Below, piece after piece: positions 55,370 through 63,976 of a DNA stretch of 64,000 bases. This DNA comes from Bacteroidales bacterium. GTDB taxonomy: Bacteria > Bacteroidota > Bacteroidia > Bacteroidales > P3. The notes beneath the pieces are model-generated. The model had not been told where the DNA came from, made no database searches, and worked only from the letters and a program-made list of their open reading frames with translations. The DNA lies in the NCBI GenBank assembly GCA_028708845.1, contig JAQVXZ010000005.1:1-64000 (forward strand). Direction: 5' to 3'. Within the stretch, counting starts at the first letter, position 1. The number at the start of each line of letters is the position of its first letter. The position numbers and the translations under genes are program-made.

Positions 55370-55878
55370 TATTTTTCTATTTTATAATCTAAATTAGACT
55401 TAATTACTTCAAGAGTGATTTTCTCTAAGCCTGTAATTTCATACCTATCAGAATAATTAGAGATTATGACCTTATACTCCCCTACCTCAGGCAAGGTTGT
55501 GTATTGCTTAATCACTTCCTTAATTTCAATTATCTCTCCAAGGTTATTTCCTATGAATTTATCTTTATCTCTTCCCTTAAGTTCAATTGTATGAATTGTT
55601 TCTTTGCTTATGCCCGAGGGTGATATGATTCTAAGTATAAAACTAATTTGGTCGACGTTAATGTTTGGTTTGTGAATAAAAGATATATTGAAATCATAAT
55701 CATCTTTAACAGACTTAATATTTATTTTTTCAAATGTAATATCTTTACCATCTTCTATTCTTTGCCAAGTATTGTTTGGGAAGCTTATGGAATTTTCATA
55801 TACTTGCTCTTTACTACAAGAAATAAAAATAATAGGTAATACTATAAAAACCACTAAGTAACTAAATGCTTTTTTCAT
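55369..55878 (-). CDS. gldH: Gliding motility-associated lipoprotein GldH
   Basis: This 169-residue lipoprotein has the signal FIVLPIIFISC with lipidated Cys21 and matches the GldH family in length and in blocks such as SFPNNTWQRIEDGKDITFEKI and RIISPSGISKETIHTIELKG. GldH is needed for gliding and type IX secretion in Flavobacterium, but the gene is widespread in non-gliding Bacteroidota. Other gld genes are not in the window. It follows purC by 24 bp and overlaps uvrC by one base, so expression is likely coupled. Confidence 0.85.
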   Translation of the reverse strand: MKKAFSYLVVFIVLPIIFISCSKEQVYENSISFPNNTWQRIEDGKDITFEKINIKSVKDDYDFNISFIHKPNINVDQISFILRIISPSGISKETIHTIELKGRDKDKFIGNNLGEIIEIKEVIKQYTTLPEVGEYKVIISNYSDRYEITGLEKITLEVIKSNLDYKIEK

Positions 55879-55902
55879 TGTTTTCTTTGCTTAAATAAGT
55901 AT

Positions 55903-56847
55903 TTATTTTGTTTTTAGCCAAGAAGAGATATTTGCTTCTATTCTTTTAAGTAAGTCATCAGTTTCTTTTCTTTGGAATTTCTCTCCAACTATGCTTTCAT
56001 ATAACTCAATATATCTTTCTGATATTTGGTTAATTATTTCTGGAGTCATTTCTGGTATTTCTTGTCCATCTTGGCCTTGAAATCCATTTTCCATCAACCA
56101 TTCTCTTACAAATTCTTTAGATAATTGACGTTGTGGTTGTCCTTTTTCTTGACGCTCTTTATATCCTTCTATGTAGAAATAACGTGATGAGTCTGGTGTG
56201 TGAATTTCATCAATTAAGTAAATCTTACCATCCTTTTTTCCAAACTCATATTTGGTATCAACAAGAATTAGACCTCTTTCCTTTGCCATTTGAGTTCCTC
56301 TCTCAAACAATGCAAGAGTATATTTTTCTAATTGCTCGTAGTCTTCTTTGGCAACTAATCCTAAGCTAATTATCTCTTCTTTTGAAATATCTTCATCATG
56401 ACCTACATCCTCTTTAGTTGTTGGGGTTATAATTGGATTTGGGAATTTATCGTTTTCTTTCATTCCTTCTGGCAAAGTAACACCACAAAGCTCTCTTTTA
56501 CCCTCTTTATATTCTCTCCAAGCATGACCTGAAAGATATCCTCTAATAACCATTTCTACTTTAAAAGGTTCACATAAACAACCAATTGTAACCATAGGGT
56601 CTGGGCTAGATATCTTCCAATTTGGAACGATGTCATTGGTTGCATCAAGGAATTTCTCTGCAATCTGGTTTAAGACCTGTCCCTTAAACGGAATCCCTTT
56701 TGGAAGAACAACATCAAATGCTGAAATCCTATCCGATACTACCATTACTAAATATTCATTATCAATATTATAAACATCACGAACCTTACCAACATAAAGA
56801 TTCTTCTGCCCTTCAAAACTAAAGTTTGTTTTAACTAATGCTTCCAT
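55903..56847 (-). CDS. purC: Phosphoribosylaminoimidazole-succinocarboxamide synthase
   Basis: PurC joins CAIR and aspartate with ATP to make SAICAR in purine synthesis. The 314-residue form is of the longer, yeast-like type common in Bacteroidota. Motifs include [30 protein letters not shown] at the N-terminus, [21 protein letters not shown], and the signature [11 protein letters not shown] plus [13 protein letters not shown]. It heads the purC-gldH-uvrC unit and has a good promoter of its own. Confidence 0.96.
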   Translation of the reverse strand: MEALVKTNFSFEGQKNLYVGKVRDVYNIDNEYLVMVVSDRISAFDVVLPKGIPFKGQVLNQIAEKFLDATNDIVPNWKISSPDPMVTIGCLCEPFKVEMVIRGYLSGHAWREYKEGKRELCGVTLPEGMKENDKFPNPIITPTTKEDVGHDEDISKEEIISLGLVAKEDYEQLEKYTLALFERGTQMAKERGLILVDTKYEFGKKDGKIYLIDEIHTPDSSRYFYIEGYKERQEKGQPQRQLSKEFVREWLMENGFQGQDGQEIPEMTPEIINQISERYIELYESIVGEKFQRKETDDLLKRIEANISSWLKTK

Positions 56848-56872
56848 AAAATTATTATATAAGTATTTTCTG

Positions 56873-56903
56873 CAAAGATAGCTTATTATAGTTTTTGAAC
56901 AAA
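56873..56903 (-). promoter_or_regulatory. Promoter of purC
   Basis: On the minus strand TTTG (56903-56900) and TATCTTTG (56880-56873) are 19 bp apart. The purC ATG is 26 bp downstream. Confidence 0.7.
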
Positions 56904-56982
56904 AAAAGTTTATGTTTTTATAAGCAATTGAACTTATTAATTATTTTCTTTAATATTTTTATCATAATTCAAGATTTATTAG

Positions 56983-56990
56983 TATGTTTG
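56983..56990 (+). promoter_or_regulatory. -7 box of the OmpA-family gene
   Basis: TATGTTTG lies 24 bp before the ATG at 57014, in the divergent gap with purC. Confidence 0.5.
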
Positions 56991-57013
56991 CACAATAAAC
57001 GCATCAAGATTAT

Positions 57014-58294
57014 ATGAAGAAGAAATTATTATTAACCTTTATTCTCTTAATTACTGTTCTTTTGGGTGCTTATGCACAGCAAGGAACTAAGGGTAAAACA
57101 AATAAAGGAAAGAAAGCAAGGCCTAAAGAACAGGTTTTAGAAGTGCCACTTCCTCCTCGTTGTGCTGATTGTTTTTTTGCAGCACCTCTACAAATTGATG
57201 TTCCTTTTGGTCCAACAGAGCCTCCTAGAGGTTATGGCTTTGTTAGCGAAATTAGTCGTGATGACAAAGTTAAAAACGTTTTCGAAGAAGAGCATAACAC
57301 AGTATGGTATATACTTGAAATACCGTATAGCGGAAAACTTTGCATTGATATAACTCCAAAAGCTGCCTCTGATGATTACGACTTCTTAGTTTATAAATAT
57401 ACCAATAAATATTTTTGCAATAGAATTATAGGAAACAAAGTACTCCCATTACGTTCTGTTCTTTCGGCTAACAACACAGCAATAGGTGGAAAGACAGGCT
57501 TAGATTTAAAAGGTAAGTTAACAAGTATTCCTAAAAACTCAGCTGTTGCATATGGTATGTATATTGAAGCAAAGGCTGGAGAGCAATATGTTATTGTTGT
57601 TGATAATCTTTCAAGCGGAGGACTTGGTCACACAATTCATGCCACAATCAACACAGACTTCGCTCCTCTAACTGTTCTTCCTATTGATAGCATAAATCAT
57701 CAAAGAACAACAGCAAATATTATTATTAAAGACTCTGAAACAAAAAACGTTATTTTGGAAAAAGAAAATGCTGGAGCTCAAAAAGTAAAGATTTTACCTA
57801 AAAAGGCATATTCTATTAGCTTAAAGAAAGATGGATACTTTAATTATTTAAGAGAAATAACACATGCTCAGGCTGTTAAAGACTCAATACTTACTGCACG
57901 TTTAGTAGAAATAAAGGCTGGTTCAAATCTCCCTATTAGAGGAGAAATATATTTTGATGTTGATGAGCTAAAGAACGTTACCCTACTTCCTGAATCTTAT
58001 TCTGCCCTTGACGATGCAGTTAAAACCTTACAAGAATATCCAAGAATTGTTGTTGAAATCATTGGAAGAATACCAACTGAAGGTTATAACTTAAGAAAAG
58101 ATGCAGAGAATAGTCGATTAAGAGCAGAAGCAATTAAGAACTATTTGATTGGAAGAGGAATTCCAGAGGCTAACCTTAAGGCAAGAGGCTCATATATTAG
58201 CGAACTGGAAAAACAATTAGCTAATCAGAAGAAGAGCAAATCAGGAATTCTATTAAGTCCTCAGTCTGAAATAAGAATCCTAAGGACTAAATAA
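57014..58294 (+). CDS. OmpA-family outer-membrane protein
   Basis: The protein has 426 residues with a signal peptide (MKKKLLLTFILLITVLLGAYAQ), followed by a very basic stretch (GTKGKTNKGKKARPKEQ). The middle is beta-rich and contains the pre-peptidase-like segment DYDFLVYKYTNKYFC. The C-terminal OmpA-like peptidoglycan-binding domain spans about 305-425 (IYFDVDELKNVTLLPESYSALDDAV ... SRLRAEAIKNYLIGRGIPEANLKARG). The canonical GHTD loop is changed to GRIPTEG, though the helix with its Arg residues is kept. It probably tethers the outer membrane to the cell wall. Single gene with its own terminator. Confidence 0.85.
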   Translation: MKKKLLLTFILLITVLLGAYAQQGTKGKTNKGKKARPKEQVLEVPLPPRCADCFFAAPLQIDVPFGPTEPPRGYGFVSEISRDDKVKNVFEEEHNTVWYILEIPYSGKLCIDITPKAASDDYDFLVYKYTNKYFCNRIIGNKVLPLRSVLSANNTAIGGKTGLDLKGKLTSIPKNSAVAYGMYIEAKAGEQYVIVVDNLSSGGLGHTIHATINTDFAPLTVLPIDSINHQRTTANIIIKDSETKNVILEKENAGAQKVKILPKKAYSISLKKDGYFNYLREITHAQAVKDSILTARLVEIKAGSNLPIRGEIYFDVDELKNVTLLPESYSALDDAVKTLQEYPRIVVEIIGRIPTEGYNLRKDAENSRLRAEAIKNYLIGRGIPEANLKARGSYISELEKQLANQKKSKSGILLSPQSEIRILRTK

Positions 58295-58334
58295 AGATAT
58301 ATAAATAGAAAAGACTTAGAAATAGAAAATAATA

Positions 58335-58367
58335 AAGGGATAGACTAAGCAATTAATCTATCCTTTT
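58335..58367 (+). terminator. Terminator of the OmpA-family gene
   Basis: GGATAGA (58338-58344 region, with one bulged G) pairs with TCTATCC (58357-58363), followed by TTTTT. The murA stop codon lies inside the loop, so the two convergent genes share it. Confidence 0.7.
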
Positions 58368-59660
58368 TATATCTGCACCAATAGCCCTAAGCCTTGTATC
58401 AATATTTTGATAACCTCTATCTATTTGTTCTATATTATCAATAACACTCTTTCCTTCTGCAGAAAGCGCAGCAATAAGAAGCGCAACTCCTGCTCTAATA
58501 TCTGGAGAAACCATATTAACACCTCGTAGTGGATAGCGTTTTTCTAAACCAATAATTGTTGCTCTATGAGGGTCACAAAGAATGATTTGAGCTCCCATAT
58601 CAATTAGCTTATCGACAAAGAACAGACGGCTTTCAAACATCTTTTGATGAATAAGAACACTTCCCTTGGCTTGAATTGCGACAACTAAGGCAATGGAAAT
58701 AAGGTCGGGAGTAAAACCAGGCCATGGAGCATCGGCAATAGTCATAATGGAACCATCCATAAAACGTTCTACCTCATAAATCTTTTGTTCAGGAATAAAG
58801 ATATCGTCTCCTTTTCTTTCAATATGAATTCCTATTTTTCTAAATACATCTGGAATCATTCCTAACTCTTCATAGTTAACATCCTTAATTGTTAGGCTCG
58901 AACCTGTCATAGCTGCCATACCAATAAAAGAACCAATCTCAATCATATCAGGTAAAATGGTATGTGAACATCCGTTAAGTTCCTTCACTCCTTCAATATT
59001 AATTAGATTTGAGCCCACTCCAGTAATATTTGCACCCATAGAATTTAACATTCTACAAAGCTGAGAAATATAAGGTTCACAAGCTGCATTAAAGATAGTT
59101 GTTTTACCCTCTGACATTACTGCTGCCATAATAATATTAGCAGTTCCTGTAACTGAGGCTTCATCCAAAAGCATATAAGCACCTTTAAGATGCTTTGCCT
59201 TAATTGAATAACGAGAATGTTTTTTATCGAAATGAACATCTGCACCAAGTTTCTCAAAACCAATATAGTGAGTATCGAGACGTCTTCTACCTATTTTATC
59301 TCCTCCTGGAATTGGATTTGCTGCTTTGTGGAAACGAGCAAGCATTGGTCCAACAACCATAATACTTCCTCTTAAGCGAGAAGCTAAATCAGCATATTCC
59401 TTTGTTTCAATTAAATCAATATCTACGTTTTCTGCCTTAAAAGAGAATGTACCTTCCTTAATTTTCTTTACCTCTACACCAAGAAAAGCTAGTAATTCAA
59501 TTAGCTTATTAACATCTCTAATGTCGGGTATATTATTAATAATTACTTCTTTCTTCGTTAATAATGTCGCACAAATAACTTGTAGGGCTTCATTTTTTGC
59601 ACCCTGAGGTACTATTTCGCCACTTAGTTTATTTCCACCAATTATTTCAAACTTACTCAT
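58353..59660 (-). CDS. murA: UDP-N-acetylglucosamine 1-carboxyvinyltransferase, fosfomycin-insensitive type
   Basis: MurA transfers enolpyruvate from PEP to UDP-GlcNAc, the first committed step of peptidoglycan synthesis. The 435 residues contain Lys22 in QGAKNEALQ and the two-domain inside-out barrel with repeated segments (SRLRGSIMVVGPMLARF, SVTGTANIIMAAVM, DIRAGVALLIAAL). The active-site loop reads PGGDKIGRRR, so the usual Cys is Asp121. That replacement is known to prevent fosfomycin adduct formation in other bacteria. It is the last gene of pcrA-DUF4290-murA, 11 bp after the DUF4290 gene. Confidence 0.96.
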   Translation of the reverse strand: MSKFEIIGGNKLSGEIVPQGAKNEALQVICATLLTKKEVIINNIPDIRDVNKLIELLAFLGVEVKKIKEGTFSFKAENVDIDLIETKEYADLASRLRGSIMVVGPMLARFHKAANPIPGGDKIGRRRLDTHYIGFEKLGADVHFDKKHSRYSIKAKHLKGAYMLLDEASVTGTANIIMAAVMSEGKTTIFNAACEPYISQLCRMLNSMGANITGVGSNLINIEGVKELNGCSHTILPDMIEIGSFIGMAAMTGSSLTIKDVNYEELGMIPDVFRKIGIHIERKGDDIFIPEQKIYEVERFMDGSIMTIADAPWPGFTPDLISIALVVAIQAKGSVLIHQKMFESRLFFVDKLIDMGAQIILCDPHRATIIGLEKRYPLRGVNMVSPDIRAGVALLIAALSAEGKSVIDNIEQIDRGYQNIDTRLRAIGADIKRID

Positions 59661-59671
59661 AACTTATCGAA

Positions 59672-60328
59672 TTATTTATGGTTATTATGATTAGAAAACT
59701 TTTGATTATTACTTGCAGAATATTTAGTATTCTTTTGAGTCTTAGTGTTTTTTGTATTTGTTTTCTTTTTATTATTGTTTAGGATATTCCTTGTAGTGTT
59801 TAATCTAAAGTCTTCGTCAAGCTTAAGTTGTCCTTTCGAAAGTTCTTCAAAATGTTTAAAGATTAAATCATCATCAACCGAATCACGATTCCATTGTAGA
59901 TATGATTTCTTAAGCTGCTGCGCAATAAGAGTAATGAGAAGTTGTTTTTCATCTCCATCTTCCATTTCAATTATTTTCTCAATCATTTGCTCCAAAACCT
60001 TTCCATAAGGTCCATACTTAATATTGCTATTTTTATATGATAAAGGTAGTGGCGGAGAAAGTCTTTCTTCTTTGTTTGGCATTGGGTAAGGAGAATCCAC
60101 ATCTAGTTTATAGTCTGAAATTATATGAAGATGATCCCATAGTTTGTGTTTAAAATCAACAATGTTCTTCGCCTCAGGATTAACATTATACATTGCTGTT
60201 ATTATCAAATTAACATAAGCATTCCTCTTCTCCCTTTCCTCAATTGTTAAAGCAAATTCAACCATTTTCTGAACATTTCTCCCATATTCAGGGATTATCA
60301 TATCATCTCTTTCTGTGTTATATTCCAT
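59672..60328 (-). CDS. DUF4290 domain protein
   Basis: This 218-residue protein begins MEYNTERDDMIIPEYGRNVQKMVE, the start of the DUF4290 family, which is restricted to Bacteroidota. The core (about 1-165) is helical, with VDFKHKLWDHLHIISDYKLDVDSPYPMP and KYGPYGKVLEQMIEKIIEMED. The last 50 residues are a low-complexity Asn/Lys/Thr tail (TRNILNNNKKKTNTKNTKT onward) that may bind nucleic acid. No function is known. It is regularly found next to murA, as here (11 bp), and after pcrA (20 bp). Confidence 0.88.
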   Translation of the reverse strand: MEYNTERDDMIIPEYGRNVQKMVEFALTIEEREKRNAYVNLIITAMYNVNPEAKNIVDFKHKLWDHLHIISDYKLDVDSPYPMPNKEERLSPPLPLSYKNSNIKYGPYGKVLEQMIEKIIEMEDGDEKQLLITLIAQQLKKSYLQWNRDSVDDDLIFKHFEELSKGQLKLDEDFRLNTTRNILNNNKKKTNTKNTKTQKNTKYSASNNQKFSNHNNHK

Positions 60329-60348
60329 CTTGTTATTTAATGTATTTA

Positions 60349-62625
60349 TTATTTTTTCAATTTTAATTTTGCGAACCTTAGTACTAATTTCTTTAATCCT
60401 CCAAACTCAAACATTACTTCAGCCTTGGCATCATCACCCTTTCCTTCAACAGAAACAATTTTGCCTAAACCAAATTTATCATGAAAGACTTCAACACCTG
60501 GTTTAAAATCGTCCATCGACTCAACAGGAACTCCACCAATTGGTTTTGGAAGAGGAGAGTCTATTCTTGTAAGGTTGCGTTTTGGTGTAGGTGTGTATTT
60601 AACCTCTTGAGCAAATGGGTTGGTTTTTTCTTTCGAAACATTGAAAGCCTCACTCAAAAAGCTAGGGTCAACATCATCAAGGAAACGACTCTTTTCGTTA
60701 TATAACATTTGACCATTACGAAAACGCATTTGTGCACAGGAAAGAGCTAGTTCTTTTTTAGCTCTCGTCATAGCAACATAAAACAAACGCCTTTCCTCCT
60801 CTAGTTCCACTCTCGAACCAAGACTAAGAGCATTTGGAAAGAGATTTTCTTCCATGCCTGCAACAAAAACATAAGGAAACTCCAAACCTTTAGCTGCGTG
60901 AATTGTCATAAGAGAAACCCTATCGTTTTCTTGTTCATCATCACGGTCAGTTTCTGACATTAGGCTCACTTGTTGAACGAATACATCTAAGGTTTTATTA
61001 TTCAATGCTATTTCTTCTCCTGTTGCTTCATCCAAAAGAGCTTGGTCTTCGGACTCAACAAAAGATTGCAATGCATTAATAAGCTCTTCAATATTATCAA
61101 CCCTCTCATCTGAAAGAGGATCATCATCTTCTTTATAATAATTAATTATATGAGATGCAGATATTATCTTACCACCTAGTTCAAAAGCATCTAACTTGTC
61201 TAGTTCAAAACTAAACGCTTTTATCATTGTAGTAAAACCAATTATATTATTAATTGTTCTGGGAGAGATTCCACTAGTAGAGTCAAGACTAATTGCTGCA
61301 TCAAACAAGGATATATTCTTTTCAGCAGCAATAAGTTTTATTTTATTAAGAGAAGTGTCACCTATACCTCGTGTAGGGAAGTTAATTACTCGAAGAAAAG
61401 CCTCCTCATCATTATTATTTACAATCAAGCGGAAATATGATAAGACTTCCTTTATTTCTTTTCTTCCATAGAATGAAATTCCACTAAAAATCCTATAAGG
61501 GATATTCATAAAACGTAGACTCTCCTCCAATGAACGAGATTGTTGATTGGTTCTGTAAAGAATTGCAAAATCCTTATAATTAGCCCCGTCACTCCTCATC
61601 CTATTAACAATTGTACTAGAAATCCATTTCGCCTCATGCTTATCACTTTCACATTCCTGATAGTTTATCTTCTCTCCCTCATCATTATCTGTCCAAACCT
61701 TTTTATCAATCCTGCCAATATTTCTATCAATTACAGAGTTTGCTGCATTAACAATATTCTTTGTTGAGCGGTAGTTTTGCTCCAATTTATAGACCTTAGC
61801 CTCTGGGTAATCCTTTTGAAAATCAAGTATATTCCTAATATTTGCTCCTCTAAATGCATATATACTTTGAGCATCATCACCAACAACACAAATATTCCTA
61901 TATCTGGCTGATAGCTTCTTAATAATAACATATTGTGAGAAGTTAGTATCTTGGTACTCATCAACCAAAAGATATTTAAATTTCTCTTGGTATTTAAAAA
62001 GCAAGTCTGGGAAGTCCCTAAGAAGCACATTCATATTAAAAAGCAAATCATCAAAATCCATTGCCATTGCTCTTCTTAACCTATTATTGTATTCAGCATA
62101 AATCTGTCCAATATATGGCCTCTTAATCGCTTTGTCCTCAGTAGTAAAACTAGGATTATCCATATAATCCTGAGGTGATATCAAATTGCTCTTAGCCATC
62201 GATATCCTGCTTAAAATCAAAGATTTATTATAAAGCTTTTCATCCAAATTATACTCCTTAACAATCGATTGAATAAGTCTTTTTGAGTCTTCCGAATCGT
62301 AAACAGTAAAAGAATTTAAGTATCCTAATCTTTCTGCCTCTATTCTTAAAATTTTAGAGAAAACAGAGTGAAAAGTACCCATCCAAATATATTTTGCCTT
62401 ATCCCCTACCAAATCAACAATTCTCTCCTTCATCTCTTTTGCTGCCTTATTGGTAAAAGTAAGGGAAAGAATATTAAAAGGGTCAACTCCTTTTTCCAGA
62501 AGGTGAGCAATACGGTAGGTTAAAGTTCTTGTTTTTCCAGAACCAGCCCCTGCAATAATAATAACAGGCCCCTCAGTACACTCAGCTGCAAGTCTTTGTT
62601 CTGAATTCAAATCATCTAATAACAT
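60349..62625 (-). CDS. pcrA: ATP-dependent DNA helicase UvrD/PcrA type
   Basis: This superfamily 1A 3'-5' helicase of 758 residues acts in excision and mismatch repair and removes proteins from DNA. Motifs are the Q-motif LNSEQRLA, Walker A AGAGSGKTRTL (25-35), motif II LLVDEYQDTN, motif III GDDAQSIYAFRGA, motif IV QNYRST, motif V VSLMTIHAAKGLEF and motif VI VAMTRAKKEL. The C-terminus ends in a Tudor-like fold (GVEVFHDKFGLGKIVSVEGKG), typical of PcrA, which contacts RNA polymerase. It heads the pcrA-DUF4290-murA unit. A TATCTTTG box on the minus strand at 62670-62677 is a likely promoter. Confidence 0.96.
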   Translation of the reverse strand: MLLDDLNSEQRLAAECTEGPVIIIAGAGSGKTRTLTYRIAHLLEKGVDPFNILSLTFTNKAAKEMKERIVDLVGDKAKYIWMGTFHSVFSKILRIEAERLGYLNSFTVYDSEDSKRLIQSIVKEYNLDEKLYNKSLILSRISMAKSNLISPQDYMDNPSFTTEDKAIKRPYIGQIYAEYNNRLRRAMAMDFDDLLFNMNVLLRDFPDLLFKYQEKFKYLLVDEYQDTNFSQYVIIKKLSARYRNICVVGDDAQSIYAFRGANIRNILDFQKDYPEAKVYKLEQNYRSTKNIVNAANSVIDRNIGRIDKKVWTDNDEGEKINYQECESDKHEAKWISSTIVNRMRSDGANYKDFAILYRTNQQSRSLEESLRFMNIPYRIFSGISFYGRKEIKEVLSYFRLIVNNNDEEAFLRVINFPTRGIGDTSLNKIKLIAAEKNISLFDAAISLDSTSGISPRTINNIIGFTTMIKAFSFELDKLDAFELGGKIISASHIINYYKEDDDPLSDERVDNIEELINALQSFVESEDQALLDEATGEEIALNNKTLDVFVQQVSLMSETDRDDEQENDRVSLMTIHAAKGLEFPYVFVAGMEENLFPNALSLGSRVELEEERRLFYVAMTRAKKELALSCAQMRFRNGQMLYNEKSRFLDDVDPSFLSEAFNVSKEKTNPFAQEVKYTPTPKRNLTRIDSPLPKPIGGVPVESMDDFKPGVEVFHDKFGLGKIVSVEGKGDDAKAEVMFEFGGLKKLVLRFAKLKLKK

Positions 62626-62669
62626 CTAATCAAAACAATTATTAATAATAAAACACAAAAATCAATCTT

Positions 62670-62677
62670 CAAAGATA
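62670..62677 (-). promoter_or_regulatory. -7 box of pcrA
   Basis: TATCTTTG on the minus strand lies 44 bp before the pcrA ATG at 62625. No matching TTG was seen at the usual distance. Confidence 0.45.
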
Positions 62678-62861
62678 ATAAAATATCTCCAATTCGGATT
62701 ATTAATTAAGAAAATATCTTAGTTTTAGCATTAATTACCTTTCATAAAAACAAATGAAAAAAAAATTGAAATTCCCATAATTAATTTAGACAAAGAGGTA
62801 GACCTACTACGAAACAGAAAAATCAGCGTAAACAACTAATATATATAACCTTACAGCCTTT

Positions 62862-62999
62862 TGGGTAGGGGGTAGGGGCAAAAAGTGATTTTTAGAAAGT
62901 CCTATACAAATTATAATGCTATATATAAAAAATATAATAAACAATAGTATTGTAGGATAGTTATCAAAATCGTGATTTTGCCCCTACCACCCCTACCCA
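62862..62999. repeat. Long G-rich inverted repeat
   Basis: Bases 62862-62883 (TGGGTAGGGG ... CAAAA, 22 nt) pair with 62976-62999 (TTTTGCCCC ... ACCCA, 24 nt). The only difference is a 2-nt insertion in the right arm. The loop is 92 nt and AT-rich. The left arm has three G-runs of three or more. It lies in the 1.35-kb region without genes between pcrA and 63977. Confidence 0.7.
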
Positions 63000-63105
63000 T
63001 TTTCACAAAACCCCACTCCAAACCACTGCAATCCAATCATATACCACCCCTAAAAATCAAAAAACCACCCCCACTCACCCCCTACCCAATCCCACCCAAA
63101 ATAAA

Positions 63106-63302
63106 ATCAAGTTCTACAAAATTAGAATCAAGTTCTACGAAAATAGAATCAAGTTCTACAAAAATAGAATCAAGTTCTACGGAAATAGAATCAAGTTCTA
63201 CGGAAAGGACATCAAGTTTAGTTGAATTTATCCTTGATATAATTGAAAATAGATTAAGGAAAAAAATATTTATATCAAGGAAAAAAACTTTTTTATCAAG
63301 GA
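63106..63302. repeat. Array G: ATCAAG slots at exactly 21 bp
   Basis: ATCAAGTT begins at 63106, 63127, 63148, 63169, 63190 and 63211, and the first five copies read ATCAAGTTCTAC. The same phase then holds an inverted slot (TCCTTGAT from 63231) and three AT(C/T)AAGGAAAAA slots at 63253, 63274 and 63295. This makes ten consecutive positions at 21 bp. The repeat is a multiple of three, so it translates as a 7-residue repeat in one frame, but that frame has no sign of being a gene. Confidence 0.8.
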
Positions 63303-63330
63303 AAAATTTTGAGTTATATTTTTTTGCCCG

Positions 63331-63527
63331 TTGTGCGGGATTTCCGTTATCGACTTTGTCGCTTGCCTTAGCAAGAATCCCACACGTTGTTAATATTAGG
63401 ATATGATATCCTTTTAGTTGAAATAAATATCAGATTACAAATCATTATAATAAAGTGCGGGAGTCGGACTCATCGACTTTGTCGCTTTGCTCGCAAAGAA
63501 ATACCTCATAACGGAAATTCAACTAAA
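63331..63527. repeat. Duplicated hairpin element inside nested inverted repeats
   Basis: Two related copies share GTGCGGGA (63333 and 63455) followed by ATCGACTTTGTCGCTT (63349 and 63472), in which CGAC and GTCG can pair. Each ends in a small hairpin whose stem differs but is preserved: CTTGC-CTTA-GCAAG in the first and CTTTGC-TC-GCAAAG in the second. ATTTCCGTTAT (63340-63350) is inverted as ATAACGGAAAT (63507-63517), and TTTTAGTTGAA (63412-63422) as TTCAACTAAAA (63517-63527). The function is unknown; it may be a small mobile remnant or a structured RNA. Confidence 0.55.
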
Positions 63528-63942
63528 ATTAAATAACTGGACAAACAAAAAACCTTTTTATATCCCTATATATCAATTCTATTCCTTACCCAAAACTCTA
63601 TTAAGGGCAAACAATTATTTCTTCTCCCATATCCACTTATAGATAGTTTCGTGAGAGCTCGCTTTCATGTGCTTCTATTAACTCTACGATGTAAATTTTT
63701 GTGCATTTCTTTTCTTTTAATTTACTTATTGCCTATCTTTGCTATATAGAGAAGTGTTTCATATAATTACATACTCTTTTATCCCCTCAAAAGATGCATT
63801 AATAACTTGAAAATATGTATCATATCCAAGAGTTCAGAAACAGACTCTCCTTACTAAAAAAATCGCTAAAACGATTTCACTCCAATTCCAAGAGTAAATT
63901 AATTTATTTGTCTGTATATATGATTTATTTAATTATTTTTTG

Positions 63943-63950
63943 TAGCTTTG
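63943..63950 (+). promoter_or_regulatory. -7 box ahead of the gene starting at 63977
   Basis: TAGCTTTG lies 26 bp before an ATG at 63977 and marks the end of the long non-coding region. Confidence 0.5.
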
Positions 63951-63976
63951 GAGGTTGAAAAGAAAGAGAATTAAAT

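Noticed and set aside
62972..63406. ORF of 144 residues with an SSSTKIE-type repeat
   Set aside because: Its repeat is the 21-bp array G read in frame; its first part is the C-rich tract. No promoter, no signal and no natural protein composition.
62640..63970. Chromosome replication origin in the long non-coding region
   Set aside because: No dnaA, dnaN or gyrase gene nearby and no clear cluster of DnaA boxes (TTATCCACA) was seen.
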